NCBI GenBank assembly: GCA_964246985.1
Contig: CAXTSE010000001.1
Span: 124,001-188,000 of the forward strand
Length of the DNA: 64,000 nt
Direction of reading: 5' to 3'
From: CAXTSE01 sp964246985
GTDB lineage: Bacteria; Actinomycetota; Actinomycetes; Actinomycetales; Microbacteriaceae
Part shown: positions 24,497 to 32,159 of the stretch, piece by piece
Layout of the letters: each line of letters starts with the position of its first letter
How positions within the stretch are numbered: position 1 is the first letter of the stretch
Notes under the pieces: generated by a model
What the model saw: the letters and a program-made list of their open reading frames with translations, nothing else
The model's database searches: none
What the model was told of the DNA's origin: nothing
Made by a program: the position numbers and the translations under genes

Positions 24497-25195
24497 ATGG
24501 CCCCCACCACGAGATCTCTCCGCAGCCCGGCGCCTCGCGCCGTCCTCCGGGGTACGTGGCGGCAGGTGCGGCGGATGCTGCAGCTGCGCATCATCGGAGC
24601 CACCGCCGCCGCGCTGGTGCTGACCGTCGCCTTCGCGGTCGCACCGCCGCCTCCGCCGAGCCAGGCCGAGCTGATGACCACGTATCTCGCGGCCCACGGG
24701 CAGACCCTCGACCCGTCGGAGGAGGTTGTCGTGATCCCCGTCGCGCGCGACGACTACACGGCGACTCCGGGGCTCGACACGCTCAAGGCCGAGGGCACCA
24801 ACTACGCCTGGGCCAAGATGGTGCTCCTGTTCGCCGGACTGCCCATCACCGACGACAACGTCACGGTCTTCACCCGGTGGATGCGGCAGGAGAACGGCGC
24901 CGACGACTGGTACAACCGCAACAACCCTCTCAACAACGGGTGGGGCTCCGGAGGCGGCGGGGGAACCGGCACGTACGCCAACCTCGTGGTCGCGGCCGAG
25001 AACGCGGCCGAGGCCATGAACACGCTGCCTGGCTACCAGGGATTCGTGTCGGCGTTCCGCCGTTCCGCTCCGACCGCCGAGATCGAGTCGGCCATCTGGG
25101 CGTCGCCGTGGGCGAGCGGCCACTACGCGAACGGCGGGCACTGGCACTACACGCCGGTGGACGTCGTGACGGCTCCGGCAGGCGCCTGGGGCTGA
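24497..25195 (+). CDS. Exported or anchored protein with a lysozyme-like domain, function uncertain
   Basis: 232 residues. Basic N-terminus, one hydrophobic helix at 31-50 followed by a Pro-rich PPPPPSQ segment, so it is exported and probably anchored. The outer part holds FTRWMRQENGADDWYNRNNPLNNG (Glu132, RNNPLNNG at 141-148) and a helical AAENAAEAMNTLPGYQGF stretch. This layout is like muramidase/glucosaminidase folds, where a Glu after a helix is catalytic and Asn/Trp line the groove. TAGCCT (24480-24485) ends 11 bases before ATG 24497. Not a firm family match. Confidence 0.6.
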   Translation: MAPTTRSLRSPAPRAVLRGTWRQVRRMLQLRIIGATAAALVLTVAFAVAPPPPPSQAELMTTYLAAHGQTLDPSEEVVVIPVARDDYTATPGLDTLKAEGTNYAWAKMVLLFAGLPITDDNVTVFTRWMRQENGADDWYNRNNPLNNGWGSGGGGGTGTYANLVVAAENAAEAMNTLPGYQGFVSAFRRSAPTAEIESAIWASPWASGHYANGGHWHYTPVDVVTAPAGAWG

Positions 25196-25196
25196 A

Positions 25197-26174
25197 CTAC
25201 GCGGCGCCGTCGAACATCGACGTGACCGAGCCGTCGTTGAAGACGGCGTCGATCGCCCGCGCGATCAGCGGAGCGATCGGCAGCACCGTCAGGCGGTCCC
25301 AGTGCTTCTCGGGCGGGAGCGGCAGGGTGTCGGTGACGACGACCGAGTCGATGAACTCGCTCTGCAGGATCTGAGTAGCCGGGTCGCTGAACACGGCGTG
25401 CGTCGCCGCGACGACGACCTTGGTGGCGCCGTGCTGCTTCAGCGCCTCGGCCGCCTTCACGATCGTGCGCCCGGTGTCGATCAGGTCGTCGACGATCAGG
25501 CACACGCGGCCGTCGACAGGCCCGATGATCTCGTGAACGCTCACCTGGTTGGGCACCAGCGGGTCGCGGCGCTTGTGGATGATCGCCAGCGGTGCGCCGA
25601 GCTTGTCGCTCCAGATGTCGGCGACGCGCACCCGCCCCATGTCGGGGCTGACCACGGTCAGGCTCGACGGGTCGAGCTGCGCCTGGAAGTGCTCGAGCAG
25701 CACGGGCATCGCGAACAGGTGGTCGACCGGGCCGTCGAAGAATCCCTGGATCTGCGCCGCGTGCAGGTCGACGCTCATGATGCGGTCGGCGCCGGCGGCC
25801 TTGAAGAGATCGGCGACCAGGCGGGCCGAGATCGGCTCGCGGCCGCGGCCCTTCTTGTCCTGGCGGGCGTACGGATAGAACGGGGCGACCACGGTGATCC
25901 GCTTGGCACTCGCTCGCTTGGCCGCGTCGACCATGATCAGCTGCTCCATGAGCCACTCGTTGATCGGGCTGGTGTGCGACTGGATGACGAACATGTCGGC
26001 GCCGCGGACGCTCTCGTCGAAGCGCGCGTAGATCTCGCCGTTGGCGAAGGTGCGGGCGTCGGTGTGCACGAGCTCGGAGTCGAGCTCGAACGCGATCTGC
26101 TCGGCGAGGGCCATGTGGGCCCGCCCGGATACGAGGACGAGACGCTTCTGACCGGTGATCTTGATGGCCGACAA
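25197..26174 (-). CDS. prs: Ribose-phosphate pyrophosphokinase
   Basis: 325 residues. Makes PRPP from ribose 5-phosphate and ATP for purine, pyrimidine, His and Trp synthesis. Seen: FANGEIYARFDESVRGADMF, the ATP flexible loop YARQDKKGRGREPISARL, the metal/PRPP loop VDLHAAQIQGFF and the PRPP motif CLIVDDLIDTGRT. The start is TTG at 26174 with GGAG close upstream; no ATG or GTG fits the conserved N-terminus. It follows glmU by 30 bases, the usual actinobacterial operon. Confidence 0.95.
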   Translation of the reverse strand: MSAIKITGQKRLVLVSGRAHMALAEQIAFELDSELVHTDARTFANGEIYARFDESVRGADMFVIQSHTSPINEWLMEQLIMVDAAKRASAKRITVVAPFYPYARQDKKGRGREPISARLVADLFKAAGADRIMSVDLHAAQIQGFFDGPVDHLFAMPVLLEHFQAQLDPSSLTVVSPDMGRVRVADIWSDKLGAPLAIIHKRRDPLVPNQVSVHEIIGPVDGRVCLIVDDLIDTGRTIVKAAEALKQHGATKVVVAATHAVFSDPATQILQSEFIDSVVVTDTLPLPPEKHWDRLTVLPIAPLIARAIDAVFNDGSVTSMFDGAA

Positions 26175-26204
26175 CGCTCCGCCTCTCCGCAGTGGAGGGC
26201 CAGT

Positions 26205-27638
26205 CTATCCGGCGGACTCCGCGGCACTCGCCGCCGCATCCGCCGCCGCCGTACCAGGCCGGTTCGCCGCCACCCAGCCCGCCATGTTGCGCTGCGGGGC
26301 CACGTTGATCGCGAGCGCGCCGGCCGGCACGTCCTTGCGGATCACGGTGCCCGCGCCCGAGTAGGCGCCGTCGCCGATCGCGACCGGCGCGACGAAGACG
26401 TTGTGGGATCCGGTGCGCACGTGCGAGCCGACGACGGTCGCGTGCTTCTTCACGCCGTCGTAGTTGGCGGTGATGGTGCCCGCACCGATGTTGGACCCCT
26501 CGCCCACCGTCGTGTCGCCGATGTACGACAGGTGGGGCACCTTGCTGCCCGCGCCGATCTTGGCGTTCTTGGTCTCGACGAACGTGCCGATCTTGCCGTC
26601 TGCCGCGAGCTCGGTTCCCGGCCGCAGGTAGGCGAACGGCCCGACGGATGCGTTCGCCCCGATCACCGCGAGCGTCGCGTCCGTGCGCGAGACGACGGCA
26701 TCTTCGCCGACCTCGCAGTCGAGCAGGGTCGTCTGCGGTCCGATGCGGGCGCCGCGCGCGACCGTGGTGGCACCCGAGATGTGGGTGCCGGGCAGCAGCT
26801 CGACATCCTCGGCGAGCGTCGCCCGCAGGTCGATCCAGGTCGTCGCGGGGTCCTGCACGGTGACCCCGGCCAGCTGCCAGCCCCGCACGATCATGGCGTT
26901 GAGGCGGGCGGCGGTGCGGGCGAGCTGCACCCGGTCGTTGACGCCCTCGACGACCCACGGATCCGGCACCGGGACCGCGGCGACGGCCTGGCCGGCCTGC
27001 GCCAGCAGCGCGATCACGTCGGTGAGGTACTTCTCGCCCTGCGCATTGGCCGAACCCACCTGGGCGAGCTGGGTGCGGAGGGTCGCCACCCCGAACACGT
27101 AGGTGCCGGAGTTGACCTCGGTGATGCCGAGCTCGTCGGCGGCGGCGTCCTTCTGCTCGACGATGCGCTCGAGGCCCCCGTCGACCGAGCGCACGATGCG
27201 ACCGTAGCCGGTGGCGTCGTCCACGATCGCACTGAGCAGCGTCGCCGACGCGGCCGCGTGCCGATGGGCCTCCAGCAGTCCGCCGAGGGTGGCCGCGTCG
27301 AGCAGCGGCACGTCGCCGCTGACGACGACCACGTCGCCGTCGAACTCGGGCGGCAGGGCGTCTAGTCCGACCTCGACGGCGCGGCCGGTGCCGGGCACCT
27401 CGTCCTGGTCGACGATCACGGCCTCGGGCATGAGCTCGAGGATCGCCGCCGAGACGGCGTCCCGCTCGTGGCGCACGACCGCCACCACGTGCGCCGCGCT
27501 CAGCTCGCGCGCCGTGGCGAGCACATGGCCGATGAGCGGTACGCCGGCGAGCGGGTGCAGCACCTTCGGCCGAGCAGACCGCATGCGCGCGCCCTGCCCG
27601 GCTGCGAGGACGATGACGGCGAGACGGGGATCGGTCAT
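26205..27638 (-). CDS. glmU: Bifunctional UDP-GlcNAc pyrophosphorylase/GlcN-1-P acetyltransferase
   Basis: 477 residues. Makes UDP-GlcNAc, the precursor of peptidoglycan. N-terminal uridyltransferase with LAAGQGARMRSARPKVLHPLAG; C-terminal left-handed beta-helix of hexapeptide repeats (about 260-455) with the acetyltransferase residues in GSNIGAGTITANYDG. The tail after residue 455 is Ala-rich, as in mycobacterial GlmU. ATG 27638 is chosen because upstream sequence lies in the divergent PPOX gene region. Operon with prs. Confidence 0.96.
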   Translation of the reverse strand: MTDPRLAVIVLAAGQGARMRSARPKVLHPLAGVPLIGHVLATARELSAAHVVAVVRHERDAVSAAILELMPEAVIVDQDEVPGTGRAVEVGLDALPPEFDGDVVVVSGDVPLLDAATLGGLLEAHRHAAASATLLSAIVDDATGYGRIVRSVDGGLERIVEQKDAAADELGITEVNSGTYVFGVATLRTQLAQVGSANAQGEKYLTDVIALLAQAGQAVAAVPVPDPWVVEGVNDRVQLARTAARLNAMIVRGWQLAGVTVQDPATTWIDLRATLAEDVELLPGTHISGATTVARGARIGPQTTLLDCEVGEDAVVSRTDATLAVIGANASVGPFAYLRPGTELAADGKIGTFVETKNAKIGAGSKVPHLSYIGDTTVGEGSNIGAGTITANYDGVKKHATVVGSHVRTGSHNVFVAPVAIGDGAYSGAGTVIRKDVPAGALAINVAPQRNMAGWVAANRPGTAAADAAASAAESAG

Positions 27639-27668
27639 GCGTCCATTGTGGCGCGCTAGGGTCTGCGG

Positions 27669-28067
27669 ATGACCTCGACCACGCTGCTCGACCTCGCATC
27701 CGAGCGCTTCGTCGCGCTGACGACCTTCCGCAGGACCGGGATCGGCGTGGCGACCCCGGTCTGGATCGCACGCGACGGCGACGAGCTGGTCGTCACCACG
27801 CCTGTCGAGTCCGGGAAGGTGAAGCGCGTGCGCAACGACGGCCGCGTCATCGTGCAGCCGTGCTCCCGCATGGGCAAGGTCGCCGAGGATGCTCCGCTGC
27901 TCGAGGCGCACGCCGTGATCGTCGAGGACGAGGCCGAGGTCGAGCGGCTGGGCCGTGTGTTCGCGTCGAAGTACGGGCTCGAGTACCGCATCTTCCTCTT
28001 CATCGAGCGCCGCGCCTCGAAGGGCGAGCAGAAGCGCCGCGTGATGCTGAGGCTCAGCCCCGTCTGA
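27669..28067 (+). CDS. PPOX-class (probably F420-dependent) oxidoreductase
   Basis: 132 residues, a single split-beta-barrel flavin/F420 domain. The start FVALTTFRRTGIGVATPVWIA and the RRNGxV-like KRVRNDGRVIVQPCS segment are typical of the small PPOX class Rv1155-like group, which use F420 or FMN. TAGGGT (27657-27662) ends six bases before the ATG, a leaderless start. Its end overlaps the convergent nucleoside hydrolase by 14 bases. Confidence 0.85.
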   Translation: MTSTTLLDLASERFVALTTFRRTGIGVATPVWIARDGDELVVTTPVESGKVKRVRNDGRVIVQPCSRMGKVAEDAPLLEAHAVIVEDEAEVERLGRVFASKYGLEYRIFLFIERRASKGEQKRRVMLRLSPV

Positions 28068-29022
28068 CCCGCCCGGCGCCGATCGCGTCGAGGAACACCG
28101 CCGCGAGCCGCGGTGCGTCGACATCGAGCGCCACGTCCGTCGCCGTCCAGCCGTCGACGGTGCCGTGGAGGCGGTCCTCACCTCCGTGACGTCGTCGATC
28201 GACGATCGTCTGACCGCGGGCGTAGCCGGCGAGCTCGACCCGCACCGGCAGCGTCAGGGCGGTCAGCGCGTCCGGGTCGATCAGGCCGCACACGTTGCCC
28301 GCGTCTCCGATGAGGCCCGAGTAGATCGGCGCCTCCCCCTCGGCGATGAGGATGCGACTCAGCAGCAGGCTGCCGGCCAGGGCGACCCCCGCATCCGTCG
28401 ACCGCGACAGCGCCCGCGCCTCGTCCTCGGGGATCGCCACCTGCATGAACACGTCGAGGCCGTACATCGACACGGGCACACCGGAGTCGAGCACGATCGC
28501 GGCCGCCTCGGGGTCGTGCCACACGTTGAACTCGGCGACGGCCGTGGCGTTGCCGATCGCCGCCGATCCCCCCATGAACGCGATGCGGGCGATGTTGCCC
28601 ACGACCTCCGGATGCGCGCGCAGCAGCAGCGCGAGGTTGGTCTGGGGGGCGAGGGCCACGATCGTGACGGGCTCGGGGTGCTCGAGGATGAGGCGGCGGA
28701 GCATCGCCAGGGCGCCGTCCGGGTCGGGGGTGCGGGTGGTCGCGGGAAGCTCGACGCCGCCCAGGCCGTCCGACCCGTGGACGTGGCTGGCCGCGCGCGC
28801 CGGTGCGATGAGGGGGCGGGACGCGCCGGCGGCGACGGGGATCGGGGGCGCGCCCGCCGCATCCAGCACCTTCAGGGTGTTGACGACGACCTGGTCGAGG
28901 CCGGCATTGCCGGCGACGCAGCTGATGCCGAGGACGTCGATGTCGGGGTGCCGCACCGCCGCGAGGATCGCGAGGGCGTCGTCGACGCCGGTGTCCACAT
29001 CGAGGATGACGGGAAGAGGCAT
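28054..29022 (-). CDS. Inosine-uridine preferring nucleoside hydrolase
   Basis: 322 residues. Cleaves the N-glycosidic bond of nucleosides for salvage. The calcium-binding DVDTGVDDA motif at residues 8-16 is perfect, followed by GISCVAGNAGLDQVVVNTL, the ribose-binding EFNVWHDPEAA and the C-terminal SGLIGDAGNV. The ATG is preceded by CACACT six bases upstream, close to the leaderless pattern but lacking the TA. No transporter gene is adjacent. Confidence 0.92.
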   Translation of the reverse strand: MPLPVILDVDTGVDDALAILAAVRHPDIDVLGISCVAGNAGLDQVVVNTLKVLDAAGAPPIPVAAGASRPLIAPARAASHVHGSDGLGGVELPATTRTPDPDGALAMLRRLILEHPEPVTIVALAPQTNLALLLRAHPEVVGNIARIAFMGGSAAIGNATAVAEFNVWHDPEAAAIVLDSGVPVSMYGLDVFMQVAIPEDEARALSRSTDAGVALAGSLLLSRILIAEGEAPIYSGLIGDAGNVCGLIDPDALTALTLPVRVELAGYARGQTIVDRRRHGGEDRLHGTVDGWTATDVALDVDAPRLAAVFLDAIGAGRVRRG

Positions 29023-29051
29023 CCGCCCAGTGTGCCCGGTCTACCGACGCC

Positions 29052-29999
29052 TCAGCCCGCGCGGAGCGTGTGTCGCGGGGGCTCACCGTACGCCTTGCGG
29101 TACTCGTGGGCGAAACGACCGAGGTGCCCGAACCCCCAGGCCTGCGCGATCACCGCCACCGTGGCCCCGTCGGTCGGATCGGCCGCGATCAGGTCGTCGT
29201 GCGTGCGGGCGAGGCGGATCGCGCGCAGCTGCGCGGTCGGCGTGGTCTGCAGGCGGTCGCGGAACGCGTACTGCAGACCGCGCACCGACAGCCGCGAGGC
29301 CGCCGCGACGTCGACGATGGTGATCGGGAGCTGCGCGTTCTCCTCCATGAACGTCAGGGCACGGCGGAGGGCGGCCGACAGGATGGCGGTGCCGACCGGA
29401 GTGCGGTCACCGGCGCTCACGGTGTTGGGGAAGGTGGCCAGCAGCGCCAGCATCAGGTGCGTGATGCGCGTGGCTCGTGCGATCGAGGACGCGGAGAGCG
29501 GGTCGCCGCGCCGGAGCTCGTCGGCCACGACATCGACCAGGGCGAGCCAGGACGCAACCCGCGCGGGCACGGCTGCCGTGACGAGGAAGGCGAAGCGGTG
29601 GGTGTCGTCGCCCGAGACGGCCCGCGCGAGCCGCTCGACCTGCGCCGGGGCGAACGAGAGCGTGCGCATGGTGACGTCGTCCCAGCGCCCGACGGTCAGG
29701 CCGCGCGGAAACACCCACGGCGCGGCCGTCGCGATCTCGACCTCGCGGCCGGTGCGCAGCGACAGCCCGCCCGCCCGGAGCTGCCCCACGACGATCTCGT
29801 CGTCGGGCGAGATCGAGGACGACGACCGTGGGCTGGCGAGCCGGTAGTCGAGCAGGGTGACGCCGTCCGCGACGGCGCTCGACAGCTCGAGCGAGAAGTC
29901 GCCGTGCGGCGAGCTCATACGCAGCTGCGGGAAGAACCGGCCCATGATCGGGACAGCCTCCTCGGGGTCCTGCGTCGCGAACGCCTCCCGAGCCACCAT
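29052..29999 (-). CDS. AraC-family transcriptional regulator
   Basis: 315 residues. C-terminal double helix-turn-helix: ITIVDVAAASRLSVRGLQYAF then VAVIAQAWGFGHLGRFAHEYRKAYGEPP. The N-terminal half (AVADGVTLLDYRLAS, EVEIATAAPWVFPRG) fits the AraC-binding-like-2 sensor. ATG 29999 is chosen over 30008 because TAGCAT (30007-30012) ends seven bases upstream of it and overlaps the other ATG. The next gene on its 3' side is the nucleoside hydrolase on the same strand, 29 bases away, but the two are not obviously linked. Confidence 0.88.
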   Translation of the reverse strand: MVAREAFATQDPEEAVPIMGRFFPQLRMSSPHGDFSLELSSAVADGVTLLDYRLASPRSSSSISPDDEIVVGQLRAGGLSLRTGREVEIATAAPWVFPRGLTVGRWDDVTMRTLSFAPAQVERLARAVSGDDTHRFAFLVTAAVPARVASWLALVDVVADELRRGDPLSASSIARATRITHLMLALLATFPNTVSAGDRTPVGTAILSAALRRALTFMEENAQLPITIVDVAAASRLSVRGLQYAFRDRLQTTPTAQLRAIRLARTHDDLIAADPTDGATVAVIAQAWGFGHLGRFAHEYRKAYGEPPRHTLRAG

Positions 30000-30071
30000 G
30001 GGCGCCATGCTAGGTCGGCAGTTCCCAGACGCGAAGCCCCTTGCGTTTCGGGGATCGGGCGCGACGTCCGC

Positions 30072-30146
30072 TGGCTCCGCCGCCAGGATTCGAACCTGGA
30101 CCTAACAGCTCCAAAGGCTGTCGTGCTGCCGTTACACCACAGCGGA
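30072..30146 (-). tRNA. tRNA-Gln (UUG)
   Basis: The minus strand from 30146 folds as acceptor TCCGCTG/CGGCGGA with discriminator G and encoded CCA, anticodon stem ACAGC/GCTGT around loop CTTTGGA (anticodon TTG), and T arm CCAGG-TTCGAAT-CCTGG. It is 75 nt with CCA, a normal class I tRNA. CCA is encoded here but not in the tRNA-Leu of this window. Confidence 0.95.
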
Positions 30147-30209
30147 CCGCACCGACCGGAGCCGGATGCCCGCCAAGTCTGCCAGGGCCGCAGAAGATAA
30201 TCTGTGCGC

Positions 30210-30716
30210 ATGCCCGCCTCCGACGAAGTCGACCGCATCGTCGACGACTGGTCGCGCGAGCGCCCCGATGTCGACTTCGCGCCGATGCACGTGCTGAGCC
30301 GGGTGGCGCGCCTCTCGAAGCACCTCGACCGCGCCCGACGTGCTGCCTTCGCGGCCTCGGGCCTCGAGCCGTGGGAGTTCGACGTGCTCGCAGCCCTGCG
30401 CCGCGCCGGAGCGCCGTACCAGCTCAGCCCCAAGTCGCTGCTGCAGCAGACGCTCGTGAGCTCGGGCACGATGACCAACCGGATCGACCGCCTGGTCGAG
30501 CGGCGGCTCGTCGAACGGCGCACCGACCCGCACGACGGACGCGGAGTGCTCGTGCAGATGACGTCGCGCGGCACTGAGGCGGTCGACGACGCGATCAGCG
30601 AGCTGCTGGCGGGAGAGGCCGAGCTGCTGGAGGGTCTGTCGAAGGCCGACCAGGAGCGCCTCAGCGTCCTGCTGCGCAAGCTGAGCCTCGACTTCGACGA
30701 GCGCGGCGTGGACTGA
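30210..30716 (+). CDS. MarR-family transcriptional regulator
   Basis: 168 residues. Winged helix-turn-helix with GLEPWEFDVLAALRRAGAPYQ, recognition helix LVSSGTMTNRIDRLVERRLVE and wing RRTDPHDGRGVLVQMT, flanked by dimerising helices. TAATCT (30198-30203) ends six bases before ATG 30210, so that ATG is preferred to the in-frame GTG at 30204. No adjacent efflux or catabolic gene points to a target, and no palindrome is evident at the promoter. Confidence 0.9.
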   Translation: MPASDEVDRIVDDWSRERPDVDFAPMHVLSRVARLSKHLDRARRAAFAASGLEPWEFDVLAALRRAGAPYQLSPKSLLQQTLVSSGTMTNRIDRLVERRLVERRTDPHDGRGVLVQMTSRGTEAVDDAISELLAGEAELLEGLSKADQERLSVLLRKLSLDFDERGVD

Positions 30717-30735
30717 GGCGCGGGCACCGACGCCC

Positions 30736-31401
30736 CTACGGCCCGCCGAGCCAGTGGTCGATGCGATGGTGGTCGGGGCTGAAGCCGTGCCCCGCCCCCC
30801 AGATGATGGCCTGGTCGCGCGTGGTGACCCCGATCTTGCGGTACACCGACCGGATGTAGGACTTCACCGTGTTCGGGCTCAGGTAGGTCAGCGCGGCGAC
30901 CTGGGCGTTGCTCATCCCCTGGGTGATCAGCGCCAGCACCTCTGACTCGCGGTCGGTGATGCCGTCGAGCTTCCCCGGCCAGTCGAGGCCGGGCGCGCTC
31001 GGCGCGTGCTCCCGCATGTCGGTGACGACGATCCGGCCGGCATGCACGGCCTCGAGGGCGAGCACGAGCTCCTCCGGGCTGAGCGACTTCGAGAGGTAGC
31101 CGTGCACCCCGGCTACGCGAGAGGCCGCGACGAGGTCGGGTTGGAAGTTCCAGGTGTAGACGACCACGCGGCGAGCGCGCGGATTGGCGACCAGCCGCGC
31201 CAGCTCGACGAGGTCCGACTCCGGCTGCGCGAACGAGTCGTACAGCACGATGTCGACGGTGTCGTCGAGCCCGGCGTTCGCGTCGATCTCGGCCACGAGC
31301 ACGCGGTGGCGGTAGCTGTCGAACATGTGCGCGAGGCCGCGCAGCACCACGTCGTAGTCGTCGACGAGCGAGACGGTGATGGGATTGCGCACGTCGCTCA
31401 C
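30736..31401 (-). CDS. Orphan NarL/FixJ (LuxR-type) response regulator
   Basis: 221 residues. Receiver domain with acidic pair Asp14/Asp15, phospho-acceptor Asp55 (IVLYDSF), Thr83 and Lys105 all kept, so it can probably be phosphorylated. C-terminal LuxR helix-turn-helix at about 145-200 (DGITDRESEVLALITQGMSNA). The alpha3-beta3 region after Asp55 is unusual (SFAQPESDLVEL in place of the normal RMP loop). No histidine kinase is in the window. TAGGCT (31408-31413) ends six bases before GTG 31401. It is divergent from the GNAT gene. Confidence 0.9.
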   Translation of the reverse strand: MSDVRNPITVSLVDDYDVVLRGLAHMFDSYRHRVLVAEIDANAGLDDTVDIVLYDSFAQPESDLVELARLVANPRARRVVVYTWNFQPDLVAASRVAGVHGYLSKSLSPEELVLALEAVHAGRIVVTDMREHAPSAPGLDWPGKLDGITDRESEVLALITQGMSNAQVAALTYLSPNTVKSYIRSVYRKIGVTTRDQAIIWGAGHGFSPDHHRIDHWLGGP

Positions 31402-31425
31402 GCGGGGAGCCTAGCCGGATGCGAC

Positions 31426-31453
31426 GCGTCGGATACGCTCGCGCCATGCGGAC
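31426..31453 (+). promoter_or_regulatory. Leaderless promoter, duplicated block copy 1
   Basis: A 28-base block including TACGCT (31434-31439), six spacer bases, the ATG and the next seven coding bases. It is identical to 32132-32159 before the next gene. The identity crosses from promoter into coding sequence, so it looks like a recent copy. Confidence 0.65.
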
Positions 31454-32117
31454 GGACGGCCTGGATACCGCGGGCGGCGCCGTCGGCGGACTGGTCGACC
31501 GCTGGGTCGCCGGATGGGCGGTGTCGCGCGCCCGGCCCGCGACGCGTGCCGGGCGGGTGTGGTCGGTCGAGGTCGCGTCCGAGTCGCGTGCCGTCGAGTA
31601 CGTCGTCGCCCACCCCGATGCTCGCGAGGCGCGCGAGCTGGCCGATGCGGTGCGTGGGCGCCCGGATGTCTGGGTGACCGTCGTGGGCGAGCTGCGGGCG
31701 GATGCGATGGCCGCGTTCGCCGAGCTGGAGGTGCTCGATCATGCCGAGTCGCTGATGACCTGCGAGCTCTCGGGCGGGCCGTCGGTCACGTCGTCGACCG
31801 AGGTGATGGTCGACGAGCAGGGCGAGGTCGCCTTCGCGCGCATCCCGCGCGGCGAGGTGATGGCCGCGACCGGCCAGGTCGCCGTCGTCGGGACGGACGC
31901 GATCGTCGACAGGATCGAGACGCATCCGGAGTGGCGACGCCGCGGTCTCGGCAGCCTGCTCATGGCGGCGCTGACCGCGTGGGCGGTCGAGCGCGGTACG
32001 GAGACCGGTCTGCTCGTGGCGTCGGAGAAGGGCCGCAGCCTCTACACCCACCTGGGGTGGCGGGATGCGGCCCCCGTCACGACCTATCGCGGCTGGACGG
32101 TCGACGAGCGTCGATAG
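31446..32117 (+). CDS. GNAT-family N-acetyltransferase
   Basis: 223 residues. C-terminal GNAT fold with the acetyl-CoA loop RIETHPEWRRRGLGSLLMAALTAWA (R/QxxGxG/A motif) and the closing strand SLYTHLGWRDAAPVTTYRGW. The N-terminal 100 residues are less conserved. Acceptor unknown. ATG 31446 is chosen by the -10 box six bases upstream. The first residues (MRT) come from the duplicated promoter block shared with the DUF2207 gene. Confidence 0.85.
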   Translation: MRTDGLDTAGGAVGGLVDRWVAGWAVSRARPATRAGRVWSVEVASESRAVEYVVAHPDAREARELADAVRGRPDVWVTVVGELRADAMAAFAELEVLDHAESLMTCELSGGPSVTSSTEVMVDEQGEVAFARIPRGEVMAATGQVAVVGTDAIVDRIETHPEWRRRGLGSLLMAALTAWAVERGTETGLLVASEKGRSLYTHLGWRDAAPVTTYRGWTVDERR

Positions 32118-32131
32118 ATCGTGGCGGCGGA

Positions 32132-32159
32132 GCGTCGGATACGCTCGCGCCATGCGGAC
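32132..32159 (+). promoter_or_regulatory. Leaderless promoter, duplicated block copy 2
   Basis: TACGCT (32140-32145) ends six bases before ATG 32152. All 28 bases match 31426-31453. Both genes thus share one promoter type and begin with MRT. Confidence 0.65.

Noticed and set aside
30015..30060. Terminator of tRNA-Gln (CCCC...GGGG around GAAACGCAA)
   Set aside because: The stem is only 4-5 bp and sits in the AraC gene promoter region; too weak to call.
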